Assembly: GCA_004173185.1 (NCBI GenBank)
Contig: SEFZ01000032.1
Coordinates: forward strand, 1 to 48,010
DNA length: 48,010 nucleotides
Direction: 5' to 3'
From: Sphingomonadales bacterium
Lineage (GTDB): Bacteria > Pseudomonadota > Alphaproteobacteria > Sphingomonadales > Sphingomonadaceae
The notes beneath the pieces were generated by a model, which was not told the origin of the DNA, searched no databases, and was given only the letters and a program-made list of their open reading frames with translations. A program made the position numbers and the translations under genes. Of the stretch, positions 16,149-26,700 are shown piece after piece (the first letter of the stretch is position 1; each line of letters starts with the position of its first letter).

Positions 16149-18863
16149 CTATTCGACACTGCCTGACAGATTGCGGGTGGCCTTGCAGCCATCCTGGAAG
16201 CGGGAACATCCCAGGAACGGGCCGTGCCGTCCATTCCGCGACTGGATGACACCACGTCGACACGCGGGGCACTGATCGCCCGATTTGGCGCTGTCGGGTA
16301 GCCGCTGTGTTCGTGGCTTTGGCTTAGTCTTTGAAGGTGTGTTTTGCCCCACCTTGCGCTTGAACTCGCAGGCGGGAAACCGGCTACACCCGTTAAATTC
16401 GCCGTAAGAGCCCGAACGCAACTGCAAGATCCCACGTCCGCATTCCGGACAAGGCTCCAAGGGTTCGCCGTCGATGGGCTCGATCTTGAGCTGTTCCTTC
16501 TTGGCCAACTCCACCAGGAAACGCGAGGGCTGTCCCAGTGTGGTGTAGATCCGCACTTGTCTGCGCGCCCGGGTCATGGCCACGTAGAACAGCCGCCGTT
16601 CCTCGGCCACGGGGAATGGGTCGGGAGCTGGCATGGCCAGTTGGAGTGCGGGGTCGTCCTGGATCTGGCTGGGGAAGCCACGGGTGCCTTCCACGACGTT
16701 AAGGATGAAGATGTACTCAGCCTCCAATCCCTTGGATCCATGCGCAGTGCGGAATTCGATCGCCAAGCGGTCACCGAAGCGCTGTTGCCATGCGGCCAGA
16801 GCCGCGGGTTTGTCGTTGCGGTAGCGCCCCAGGAGCATGACGGTGATGTGGGTTCCCTTGGCCGGCACCAGCTTGCCGTTCACTGCCACGTGGTGCATGT
16901 GGGCCAGTTGCTTTTCGACGTAGCCAACAATGCTCGCCTGGTCAGAGAACCCATACGCAAGCATGGGTGTCTTGGACAGCGGGTTGGTCGTCTTGACCTT
17001 CTTCTTGATCTGCGCAGGGTTGGCCTGGATGAACTGGCTGGAGACGTCGCACAGGTCCTGCGGACACCGGAAGGTCGTGTTGAGCGTTAATCGCGTGGCA
17101 TGGGCAAAGGTCTTCTCGAACTCGGTCATGACGGTGATGTCAGATCCAGCAAACCGATTGATCCCCTGCCAGTCGTCGCCCACCACGCACAGGTGCGCCG
17201 GAGGATTGGATTGGGCTGCCAAGGCCTTCAACAGGCGGATACGGGCGCGTGAACTGTCCTGGAACTCGTCGGCCAATATGAGGGTGTAAGGGCTCTTGTA
17301 GGCCCCGGACTCCACGTGACCCGCGGCCAGGATCAGCATGTCCTCAAAGTCGATGAACTGGCCCACCTGCAGACGGCGCTCCCACTCGGCGGCGATCCGT
17401 TCGTAGATGGCCAGGTACATGCGCAAGCGCGCACCAAACCCCTCTTCCGATTGGGCTTTCAGAGCGTCCAGCAGGTCTTGGTGGGTCAGGCCATTGTTCT
17501 TGACGTGCTGCTGGAACACCCGGAACGATCGGGCCAGGTCCTGCTCGTGAACGGGCGGCAAGCCCGTGGCTTCCTTGTTCGGGTCAAAGACAGGTTGGAC
17601 ACCCCTATCGATCAGCGCTTGTTCCAAGGCTTCAATAGCCTCACCCGACAAAAGCCCATGGGATGTTGTCTCGAACAGCGCTGTTCCCTTCTCCACGTGC
17701 AATGCCCGCTTCCACTTCACGCCCGCCAGGTAGTCCTTGAAGTGCTTGGGTGCTTGGCCCTTTGCGTTTAGCGCGAAATGCTCGTGATAGAGCTTGGCAT
17801 CTGGGTAGTAGAAGTCGGGGAAGTATTGCCGATGCTGACTATCGGCCGTTTCGTGTTCGTAGCGTCCTTCGTAGTCATACGACACGCCGTTGTAGAACAA
17901 CCAGTCAGCGATCATGCGCTCTTCCATGCTCTTGACCACCTCGCCCCGGGCGGTGCGGAAACCGCGCACTCCATTGGCATAGGCGTCGGGCACGTCCGGC
18001 TCGCCCCAATTGCCGACATCGCGCGCGTACACAGTCCGGAATAGGTCCCAGTCACGCTTGAAAGCTTTGTCTTGGTCCGACAGGGTCCGGATGATGTCCC
18101 CCACTTCCCGCACGTCCGCGCCCGGATTGCTTGGGTCCACCCACGGCGCCAGCGATGGCCTTTTACCGGTCGCTTTGCCGATGACATCAATACCGAATGA
18201 ATGAAACGTGTTGGACCTGACCTTCTCGACTTGGGGCACGCCCTTCAACTGCTGGGCAATGCGTTGCCCCACCTCGTCCGCGGTGGCGCGATTGAATGCC
18301 AGCAACAAGATTTGCTCCGGGGTAGCCAGCCCTTCATGGAGCGCGTAGCCGGTCTTGGCCACCATCGTGGAGGTTTTGCCGGAGCCTGCAGCAGCTACGA
18401 CCATCACGGCGTCGTCCATGCAGATACACGCATGGATCTGCTCGTCGGTCAGCGGGTTCTTCTCCACCGTGTTGAAGAAGTCTTTTCGCACGACCTTCTG
18501 GTGCGCCAGGTGGCTGGCGTTCGACTTGTGGAACTGCAACCGTAATGTCTCTTCGGGTGATGACTCACCCACCGCCTGCTTCCAGGTCTTGCGAGGGTGC
18601 TTGGGCGCGGGGTGCTTGGCCAGAAACCGCGCAATGGTTCCCTTGGGGATCCATCGACCGCCGCTGATGACCCCAGAGAGGTGGTCAACCCACTGCCCGA
18701 ACGCCTGCCCGAAGTGGTCGTCATCCCGCTTCTGGCTGGCCCGTCGTTCGGCTTCCAGCGCAGGATCGACGGGCGGTCTGGGCGGAGTCTGAGTCTTGGG
18801 CGTCTTGTCGCCAAATATGGTCGCGAAGAGCCATATCAGCCCTATGAAGATCAAAAACTCCAT
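16149..18863 (-). CDS. Helicase IV-like UvrD-type helicase with nuclease-like insert and zinc ribbons
   Basis: 904-residue superfamily 1 helicase. Residues 3-17 form an N-terminal hydrophobic helix. Walker A is AAAGSGKT at 157-164. An insert at about 312-400 reads like a PD-(D/E)xK nuclease fold: E314/E315 in SMEERMIADWL, P349-D350-F351 and E361 in LYHEHFAL. Walker B is ILADEFQDSSR, then GDDWQGINRFAGSD, and later FRTAHGSKGLEAEYIF and RRLFYVAMTRARRQ. The C-terminus has two topoisomerase-type Cys4 zinc ribbons (C805-C832 and C865-C893). The organisation resembles E. coli helicase IV (HelD) enlarged by zinc ribbons. It stands alone on its strand. A defence role is possible from context but not shown. 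Confidence 0.82.
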   Translation of the reverse strand: MEFLIFIGLIWLFATIFGDKTPKTQTPPRPPVDPALEAERRASQKRDDDHFGQAFGQWVDHLSGVISGGRWIPKGTIARFLAKHPAPKHPRKTWKQAVGESSPEETLRLQFHKSNASHLAHQKVVRKDFFNTVEKNPLTDEQIHACICMDDAVMVVAAAGSGKTSTMVAKTGYALHEGLATPEQILLLAFNRATADEVGQRIAQQLKGVPQVEKVRSNTFHSFGIDVIGKATGKRPSLAPWVDPSNPGADVREVGDIIRTLSDQDKAFKRDWDLFRTVYARDVGNWGEPDVPDAYANGVRGFRTARGEVVKSMEERMIADWLFYNGVSYDYEGRYEHETADSQHRQYFPDFYYPDAKLYHEHFALNAKGQAPKHFKDYLAGVKWKRALHVEKGTALFETTSHGLLSGEAIEALEQALIDRGVQPVFDPNKEATGLPPVHEQDLARSFRVFQQHVKNNGLTHQDLLDALKAQSEEGFGARLRMYLAIYERIAAEWERRLQVGQFIDFEDMLILAAGHVESGAYKSPYTLILADEFQDSSRARIRLLKALAAQSNPPAHLCVVGDDWQGINRFAGSDITVMTEFEKTFAHATRLTLNTTFRCPQDLCDVSSQFIQANPAQIKKKVKTTNPLSKTPMLAYGFSDQASIVGYVEKQLAHMHHVAVNGKLVPAKGTHITVMLLGRYRNDKPAALAAWQQRFGDRLAIEFRTAHGSKGLEAEYIFILNVVEGTRGFPSQIQDDPALQLAMPAPDPFPVAEERRLFYVAMTRARRQVRIYTTLGQPSRFLVELAKKEQLKIEPIDGEPLEPCPECGRGILQLRSGSYGEFNGCSRFPACEFKRKVGQNTPSKTKPKPRTQRLPDSAKSGDQCPACRRGVIQSRNGRHGPFLGCSRFQDGCKATRNLSGSVE

Positions 18864-19570
18864 CTCATCCCCTGCCCCTATCCCGCGATCCCCGTCTCCT
18901 TAGGACCATCTTGCCACGGGGACTCCTGGGAGGGGCGCGCTTCCCTACCCCCGGACCGCCGCCTTGAACCACGGGATTGCAGTCTAGAAGTGTCCCGCAT
19001 CGGTGTTCTTTGTACGGACCGAAGTAACAACGGCCCCAATAGCGAACTGTAAGGGCTGGCCAGCGCCAATCTGACTTCCGCTTCATTGATACCACCCAAC
19101 TGGCTCAACCCTAGGATTTCGACCCGGCAACTTCCAGGGTCGTAAATAATTAGGTTCGACAATAGGTCGAGGCATAGGTATTCGACTTATACATCCAGCT
19201 CTAATACTCATCGGTATTGGAAGACGTATCGGCGCTGACGCACATCACGTACGCCACCATGACGACTCCATGCGTTTGATATGACGCAAAGCGCCATAAC
19301 CATCTGATGTTAAACAAGTAGTGCGAACTTCCAGCCGGTGCGCCCGGCATGACCATCCATGTTTCGATTTGACTTCCCATAGGCCCCTACACCCGTATAG
19401 AGCCACCCGAACTACCTTCGGAATGAGCACCACTTGCGGCGCGTGCTGTTGGATGGCCAGCTAGCATTCGACCAACATACTCCCGCCAGAGTCGAGCGCA
19501 GCTCTGACGATACCCCAATGCCGCAAGGATCAGGCTAAAGGAGCTGCCTTCTGCTACGAGCGAGCCACAC

Positions 19571-19587
19571 TAGGACTTTTCCTACAC
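19571..19587. repeat. 17-bp direct repeat, copy 2
   Basis: TAGGACTTTTCCTACAC, identical to copy 1 at 15,749-15,765 and in the same orientation. The 3.8-kb segment between them holds the helicase gene and the 45-aa ORF. Confidence 0.8.
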
Positions 19588-19927
19588 CAGCCCGCGCTGT
19601 TCCCCGACAGGCAGGCCACTTTTGATCCAATGCATATTTTCACCGTGGGCGCCACGTAAATATTTCACACCTGTCGCAAGGCAATGACAGTGCCGGGCAT
19701 AAAGCTGTCGGCAATCGCATCACTGATCGCCATAACGTTAATGTGGCCGGTACGAATATTCTTGCGCGTTGGCCTATGACCAACCCAACTCTTGGATTAT
19801 CCATGAGCACGAATCCCAGGCTATTGGAATGGCCTCGCCTTCAGGCCGGCGGGCGCGGAGTGACCAACAGATGACATCGAGCGGTTTTGCAACTCGACGC
19901 ACCACGTGCCACATGTGACTGCAGCAC

Positions 19928-19968
19928 CCCGACGGGCGGCATGAAAGCAAGGCCGTCGGGTTGTTCCT
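19928..19968 (+). terminator. Terminator-like leader hairpin before the amidase gene
   Basis: CCCGACGG (19,928-19,935) pairs perfectly with CCGTCGGG (19,953-19,960) around a 17-nt loop, followed by TTGTTCCTT. It lies about 30 bp before the amidase start. It could end upstream transcripts or act as an attenuator; the T-tract is weak. Confidence 0.5.
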
Positions 19969-19992
19969 TATTCGAAACGAAGGGAGATTATT

Positions 19993-20628
19993 GTGCCGTT
20001 ACAAATCAAGAGAGACTTCATTCCTACTACGCTTCCTACAAGGCCGGGCACAAAGCTTTCTGCTAGCTATATAACCGTCCACAACACCGACAATGAGGCC
20101 AAAGGCGCCGGTGCGGCTGCGCATAACGCCTATGTGCGTGGACCGGATGCTGTGACGCGGATGGTCTCATGGCACTACACGGTAGATGACAAGCTCGCAT
20201 ATCAGCACCTACCCGATGACGAGGTCGGCTACCACGCATCGACCAAGGCCGGGAATACGCAGAGCATTGGCATCGAAATATGCATGAACTCCGACATGGA
20301 TGTCACCAAGGGCTATGCCAATGCTGCAGTACTTGTTGCACATTGTGTCGCAGGCCAGAAACTCAAATTTCCCAACTGCATGAAGCAACACAAGGATTGG
20401 AACAGCAAGTACTGTCCGCGCGTGTTGCTTGATGGCGCTAAATTGACTTGGAGGGACTTCATCAAGCTTTGCGAGGAGCAGGTGGAAGCTGTCGGCGAGT
20501 CGGTGGCCGTGCCTGCAGCCTTGCCGATGCGGGCCGAAGGAGATGGCAACGACTGGAACCCGGAAAATGCGGCAGAAATCCTGCGGTCGATCGACGACTC
20601 CATGTCGCATCATCATGATTCGGAATGA
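19993..20628 (+). CDS. N-acetylmuramoyl-L-alanine amidase (Amidase_2)
   Basis: 211-residue T7-lysozyme-like zinc amidase that would cleave the bond between MurNAc and the stem-peptide L-Ala. Zinc ligands H30 (TVHNTDNE), H132 (QHKDWNSK) and C140 (KYCPR) and the catalytic E94 (GIEICMN) are all present, and SWHYTVDD is conserved. The pattern is closest to CwlA/XlyA-type phage and prophage endolysins. No signal peptide is visible, so export would need a holin, lysis or another route. The acidic tail from about 165 (ending MSHHHDSE) lacks a recognisable wall-binding domain. The GTG start has GGGAG 8 nt upstream. It precedes the giant gene pair by 90 bp on the same strand. Confidence 0.85.
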   Translation: MPLQIKRDFIPTTLPTRPGTKLSASYITVHNTDNEAKGAGAAAHNAYVRGPDAVTRMVSWHYTVDDKLAYQHLPDDEVGYHASTKAGNTQSIGIEICMNSDMDVTKGYANAAVLVAHCVAGQKLKFPNCMKQHKDWNSKYCPRVLLDGAKLTWRDFIKLCEEQVEAVGESVAVPAALPMRAEGDGNDWNPENAAEILRSIDDSMSHHHDSE

Positions 20629-20718
20629 GGGTGCGGATCGCATGATCCGGAAGTGAGGCGAACGTGGCAGGGCTAGCCGCCACGCGCCACTGATCTGGCT
20701 ACCCTGGGAGGTTCGACA

Positions 20719-23700
20719 ATGACGCTGAAGACCATTCGCCGCTCCATGGCATTCCGTAATGACGAAATCACCTCGCTCAGCTCACCCGGCGCGTCGATCG
20801 AGGATTTCAACATCACTTATGGTAGCAACCCCCGTCATGTAACTATCGACGCCACCCGTACCCGCGACATGCTGTCGCTGCGTTTCGAGCTTCCGGGATT
20901 CAAATACGACGCCAGGAAAAACCGCCTGTGGAAGCCCTCTGCCGGCACGCAAGCCACGCTGGTGCTGCCGCCGCAGCATATTGCCGAAACGATCTGGCAA
21001 GAGGGGGTGGAAGACGCCAAGGCTAGCCGTCTCGCCGCGCCGGAAACGCGGCTAGTCTTCACCCTGCCGGCAGGCAGCGACACCATCCAGATGAAGATCG
21101 ACGATATCTTTAAGGTGATCGCCAAGGGTACGCCCAAAGTATCGCCGCGGGCTTCGTCAAGCCTCGACAATGATCTGGCAGCGCAGCTCGCCCTGCTTGA
21201 GGTCGAGGACTGGAGTACTTACACCGCCGCAGACCTTGAGCGGAGGTTGAAGGAGATCATCGCGCCGCCAGCGGCAGACGAGACTGCGCTCCAGCTAATT
21301 GGCAAGATAAGCCTGTCGACATCGGAAAAGGCGCGCTGGCAATTCAACGGCGCACCACCATGGTCGCGCAACTGGGGCCGTGCGCCGCGCCTCGACGCGG
21401 AAACCGCGCTGCATACCATCCGCCTGACCAATGGCGCCGAGGCGGGCCTGCGCGCCCTGCATTCGAGGCGGTTCGACAGCACCGACGGCAAGACGTTGCA
21501 CACCGGTCTCGTCAGCGATGCGGACCTGAAGCGGGCTGGCGACCAAGTGGAGCTGGAAAAGCTGATGGCACTGCTGCCGCTCCATCACCGCGACCTAGTG
21601 GCGCAGACTTCCATTCCCGGCCTGCCCGCACTTCTCGCGCTGAACGAGGATGGCACGCCGAAGAAGAGCAAGACAGGCCTACCCAATTCTCGCGTGGTTT
21701 CGCCCGGTTTCGATATCGGCTATGTCGACAAGGCAAAGGATGTCGGCATTGCCCTGACCCAGCCATACGACCGCGCCAAGATCGCGCTGACCGGACAGGG
21801 GGCGACGATAGACCTGCGCTATGCAGGCGAACCGCCCTTACTCAAGCTCGCCGGTGCTGTGGTCAAAGACTATCGCGGGTTCAATGTCGAGGTGTCCGAC
21901 TACCTCACCAGCCTTGGCATGGACTGGAAGGTGGAAACGGCGGAGAAGGGATACCTCTTCCCGCTCGGCATCCGCTGCTCGCGGGTCAGCCTGGTTTCGC
22001 GCAGCGTGGTCGACAAGGAGGTGGACGGCGAAGGCAAGCGCATCTCGCGCGCGAACAAGATCACCTTCCTCAAGATGTCGGGCGAACCTAAGCTAGTGAA
22101 CGGCCCCTATTGCCCCTTCGAAGGGCGCTGGTTGCCTGCCAATTCGATCCGCATGCGCACTCTGGTTACCCCCCCGCTGGTGAAGGGCGACAATTACCTC
22201 GACCAGGCCGTCGGCGATTTCGCCATGTTCTGGCCGCAGGTCGAGGACGAGAACGGAAACGCCACGGATTTCGAATTCGAATGGGAAACTGATGACGGGC
22301 TGGCGCGCTGCAACCTTCTGTTCGTGCTCAACGAATATGTCGTCGATGCCGGGCTGATGCGCGAGCTGGCGAGGAAGTACAACCAGCTGACAGCCATTCG
22401 TCCGCAGGATCTTGCCAGCCCTGAAGAGAAGCTGACCCTCGCCCGCCGCACCGCGCATTTCGCTGGGACCCGGCATCGCTATGCAGCATCGGAGCAGCGC
22501 TCGGGCGCAAACCTCGTCCCCGGACAGGATGAAAGGGACCGGGGCCAGACCTCGTTCGAGACGCAAAGCTGGATACTCTCGGCGAGCGGTCGGATCGACG
22601 AGACGAAATACGATCCTGCCACACTGCGCCTGCCCACGCTGGACGAGCAGGACTTCACGATGGACGGGCGCATGGAAGGCGCGAGCCAGCCGCCGTTCTT
22701 CCCATATATGCGCTGCGCCAATATCCGGGTGCAGAGCGCGGACCTGATGATGGGCACCGGCTCCGGCGCCATCGCAGTCGATTATCACCCGCTCTATGTG
22801 ATTAAAGGCTTCGGCAATGCGAAGGAAAAGGCGCAGGCAGGCAAGGCGGAAATATTCCTGCGCACCATTGGCGGCAATGCGGAACTCGATGCCGCAAAGA
22901 GCGCCAACCGCTCTGGCGGCGTCGCCTCTTTTGCAGCACCAATAGCCGCGCTGTCGCGCAAGGTAGGCATTATCGGCGGACAGAAGATCGCCGGCGCGAT
23001 GCCGGGTGAAAAGCAGTACGATTTCAGTGAGGCGGAGGGTGGCCAATTCGCTGCCAACCAGTTCCTCAAGGGCACGCCCGGCAATGCCGCGCTAGACCGC
23101 GTAGATACCAGCTTCAGCCTGGTCCTGGGTTCGCTGGACCTCGTCAAGCTGGGCAAGAAGCTGATCGACAATCCAGACGTGCCCAAGCTGCTGCAACAGG
23201 TCGAGCTTGCGCCGAAGGTCGAGGAGCAGTTCCAGCGCGGGGCGAAGGCGCTCGACGATAAGCTATACGGTAGAAACGGCCTTGCCGAGGACATCGCCAC
23301 GCGGATCAAGGCGCTCGATTTCGGAGCCCCTGGCCCGGCGGACCTGCTCGGCAATTATTGGTACACCTTGAAGGACATGGGCTTCGTCAAGGATCCGAAC
23401 CGCGATCCCAACCCGCCCTTCCGCAAAAAAGTCGCCGCGATCATCGATACCGGCAGCGGCTCCACGGCAGAGGATGTTGTTGCCTTCGTGAAGGCGGTGG
23501 AAAGCTTCGGGGACGAGACCGCTGCGTTTGTGCAGAACCCGGTGCCGGAAAAGGTACTCGACGCGATCCGCAAGGTGGAAAAGCTGATCGAGCAGGCGGC
23601 AAATGGCCAGCTCGCAAAGGCGATCTGGAACGATCACCTGCACGACCTTGTGAAGGCCAAACTGGGGACGGCGTTCGACGATTTCCTGCAGGCCAATCCC

Positions 23701-26700
23701 GACCTCGTCAAACTGCTGTTCGGGCGTGCGGTCACGGCTGAGGACTTGAAGAACGACCCGGATGGCATCTTCGACGGAACGGGCAAGCGCCTCTATGGCG
23801 GCAGCTTTAAGACGCTGCGCCAGAATCTCTCGCTGCTGTTCGGGCTTGTCGGCCAGCTGCAACTGCCGGTGATCAGCCTGCCCGGTCAGACCGAAATTGA
23901 CGCCATCGTCCACGATGCCTTCCTCACCATCGCGGACCAGATCAATGCGCACGCAGCGCCTGCCGCCGCCATCTCCAAGGACCTGTGCGATCCGGCTGTG
24001 CAGCGCGAACTGGCGCAAATGGTGCGGGGCGAGCTCGCAGCGCTGGTTACCGGCGCGCTGGCACAAGTGCGGATCGAGAGCGTGGATGACTTGCTGCGGA
24101 CGCTGGAAAACCGACGCTCGCGGATCAGGCGCGAAAGCAGCGCGAGGCTGAAGGCGATAATCGAGGATTTTCTTAAGGACGCGAACCAGCTTTCCGCCGA
24201 CCAGAAGAAGAAGGCTGCCGACGATCTTGAAGAATGGCTGCAGGGCAAAGTCCTGCAACCCTTTGTATTCGTGCTGCTTGATGACGCCTTCGCCCTTGTG
24301 AGCGACGTGGTAGAAGATCCGCGAACGATCCACGGGCGCTTGCTGGCGGATACCACTGATGCCGTGCTTTCGCTGTATGACCAGAGCGCCATTCACAGCC
24401 ATGTGCAGCAGGCACAGGACCTCGAAGAACAACTGCGCGCAGGGATCGTGGCGCTGGTGGACACGATTACCGGCGAAGGCAGCGAGCTATCCGCGAGGCT
24501 CATCGAAATCAGGGGCAAGCTGGCGGCATGGTCCGCTCCCGACGGCCTGTCCTGGCCTGACAATGTGCTGCGTGACGACCTGCTGGCCCTGATCGGCGGT
24601 CCAGCCGAGGATACCGGCCTGATCGGCCAGCAGAAGAAGTTGCAAGACCTGCGTGACGAGATCCGCACCCTTGCGGACACCACCATTAGCCAACCACTGC
24701 TTGAAAAGGTGGTCGAGGCGCTCAGGCTCCGTGCAACGGGTGTGCAGGTCATCGCGCAGGTGGCGATGCGCATATTCGCCTTCCAGAGCGGCAAGCCCGA
24801 TGCCGCCGTGCCCACGGCTGACGTGCCGACGGACATCGTCCCTGACCTCGCGGCACTCGCCAAGCTCTACCTGCCGCTGGCGGACCTCACGAAATACACC
24901 TCGATTGAGGACGCGGTTGATCAGATCGAGGTGCAGCTTGCTGCGGTGGGCCCGGCCGGGAAGGAGACCAGCGAGAGGATCACGAAGTCCTTCAGCGCTC
25001 TGCAGCAAGGCGCCACCGCTCTGCAGGCCCGACTTGATGCGAATCCGGATGCGCGCACGCTGTCTAGCCTGCTGGCAGACGAAGCACCGAAGCTGCTGGC
25101 GCATGTTGACACTAGCCTGGTGGGCGATCTGGCGCAGTTCTACACCTTCCCGGCAAAGCTGTTTGCGCAGTTCGATGCGGCGTCGAAGCAGGCCATTGCT
25201 AGGCTTTGGATCGTGGGCACGCCGGTGCTGAAGCAAGCCATCGCAGCGCTTTCCGGTGTTGCCGCTACCGCCAAGGGAACTGTCGCAGAAATCAGGAACG
25301 GACCGCTCGCCAGCTATGTCGAGTACATCCTTGGCCGAGGCGAGCTGCAGAACGTCGAAAACGCGCTGGGCCCGCTGGAAGCGGCCTGCAGCAAAGCCGA
25401 TACGCTGCTGGGTAAGGTGCCGAACACGCCCGACGGTGTCCGCGACGCGCTGGATGCCGTGGTGCGGGCCATCGTCGATGCCATGCGCGCGCTGCGCGAT
25501 GTGCTGGACAAGATCGAGATCCGCAACGGCAAGCAAATCCTCGACAATATCGTCTCCGCACTGCTCGCAGATGCGCGCCGTGCGGTGGAGGAGCTTGTCC
25601 GCGAGCTGCTTCCTTCAAAGCTTACGGCTAATTACGAATGGACTACCAACCTGTGCGATGTCGCTGCGGGCTATGAAGCGATCAGCTTCTGCCCGGGCGG
25701 ACTGGACATGGGCACGCAGGCCTTCGGCCATTCGTCTGCGCTCGACTGCAATGGCGATAACGACTGCAACAAGGATGACATTCACCTCGCCACCAGGGCG
25801 CGGTTCGAGATGGACCTGTTCGAACGCAAGCTGACCTCCGAGATCAGCGGCCGTGTCGCGCCCATGCGGATCGTGTTTCCCACGCCCAGTTTTCACATGG
25901 CAACGATCATCCTCAAGGAGACCACCTTCAGGAGCGTTGACGGCAAAGCACCCGATTTCAACGTCAGGATCCACGATGTGATCATGGGTGATGCGCTGAA
26001 GTTCCTGCATCCGCTGCAGGCGTGGATGGCACCCGGCAAATCGGGTATTTACCTTGAATCCAGCGCCAAGCAAATCAAGATCGGCTTCCGCTACGACGCC
26101 GGGATCATCAACCTTGGCGCGGTGCGCTTCCTTAACCTGGTGTTCGATGTTTCCGCGCGTCTGCCTTTCACGGGCAGCAAGGCGACCTTCGGCTTCAAGA
26201 TTTCTGATGCTGAGTGGCCGTTCCTCGTGGTCAGCGAACCCTATGGCGGGGGCGGCTATCTCGATCTCAACGTCTATGCCGACGGCAAGCTGCAGTCGAT
26301 GGCGCTCTATGCCTTCTTCGGCGCGGTCAGCCAGGTGCAGTTCGGCCCGATCAAGGCCTCCGGGCGCATTGTTTGCGGCATTTACGTGGAACAGAAGGCG
26401 GGCACCGGCGGCAAGGAACTGGGCGCCTTCTTCGAAGTGGCCGGGCGTGCGTCGGTCGCCTGCTTCAGCCTCTCGCTGCACTTCATCGTCAGGCTCGCGC
26501 AAAAGGGCAAGGACCTGTTCGGCAAGGCCGAACTGACGATCACTATCAAGCGCGGCTTCGTGAAATTCGAGTTCAAGGCAAAGGCTGATCAGCGGATCAA
26601 GGGCAAGGGCAGCGGTAGCAAGGCGCTTGCCCCCGAAGCCGCGCTGGCGATCGTCGAAGGCACCGCCATCGATGCCAATGACCCCACGGTGACCGTGGAA

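Larger units (their letters stand above)
18864..19992. other. Noncoding region of 1.1 kb between helicase and amidase modules
   Basis: No supportable gene: short open frames here lack convincing start sites or protein-like composition. It is visibly richer in A and T than the core chromosome. It holds the second copy of the 17-bp repeat (19,571-19,587), the promoter of the leftward helicase gene, and the leader of the amidase operon with a strong hairpin at 19,928-19,960. Confidence 0.6.

Noticed and set aside
19245..19433. Short minus-strand open frame in the 1.1-kb noncoding region
   Set aside because: No Shine-Dalgarno, no recognisable composition, and a length expected by chance.
22093..24432. 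Long minus-strand open frames opposite the 2010-aa gene
   Set aside because: The plus-strand frame is continuous for 6 kb with protein-like composition; the antisense frames are rich in Arg, Gln and His and break repeatedly.
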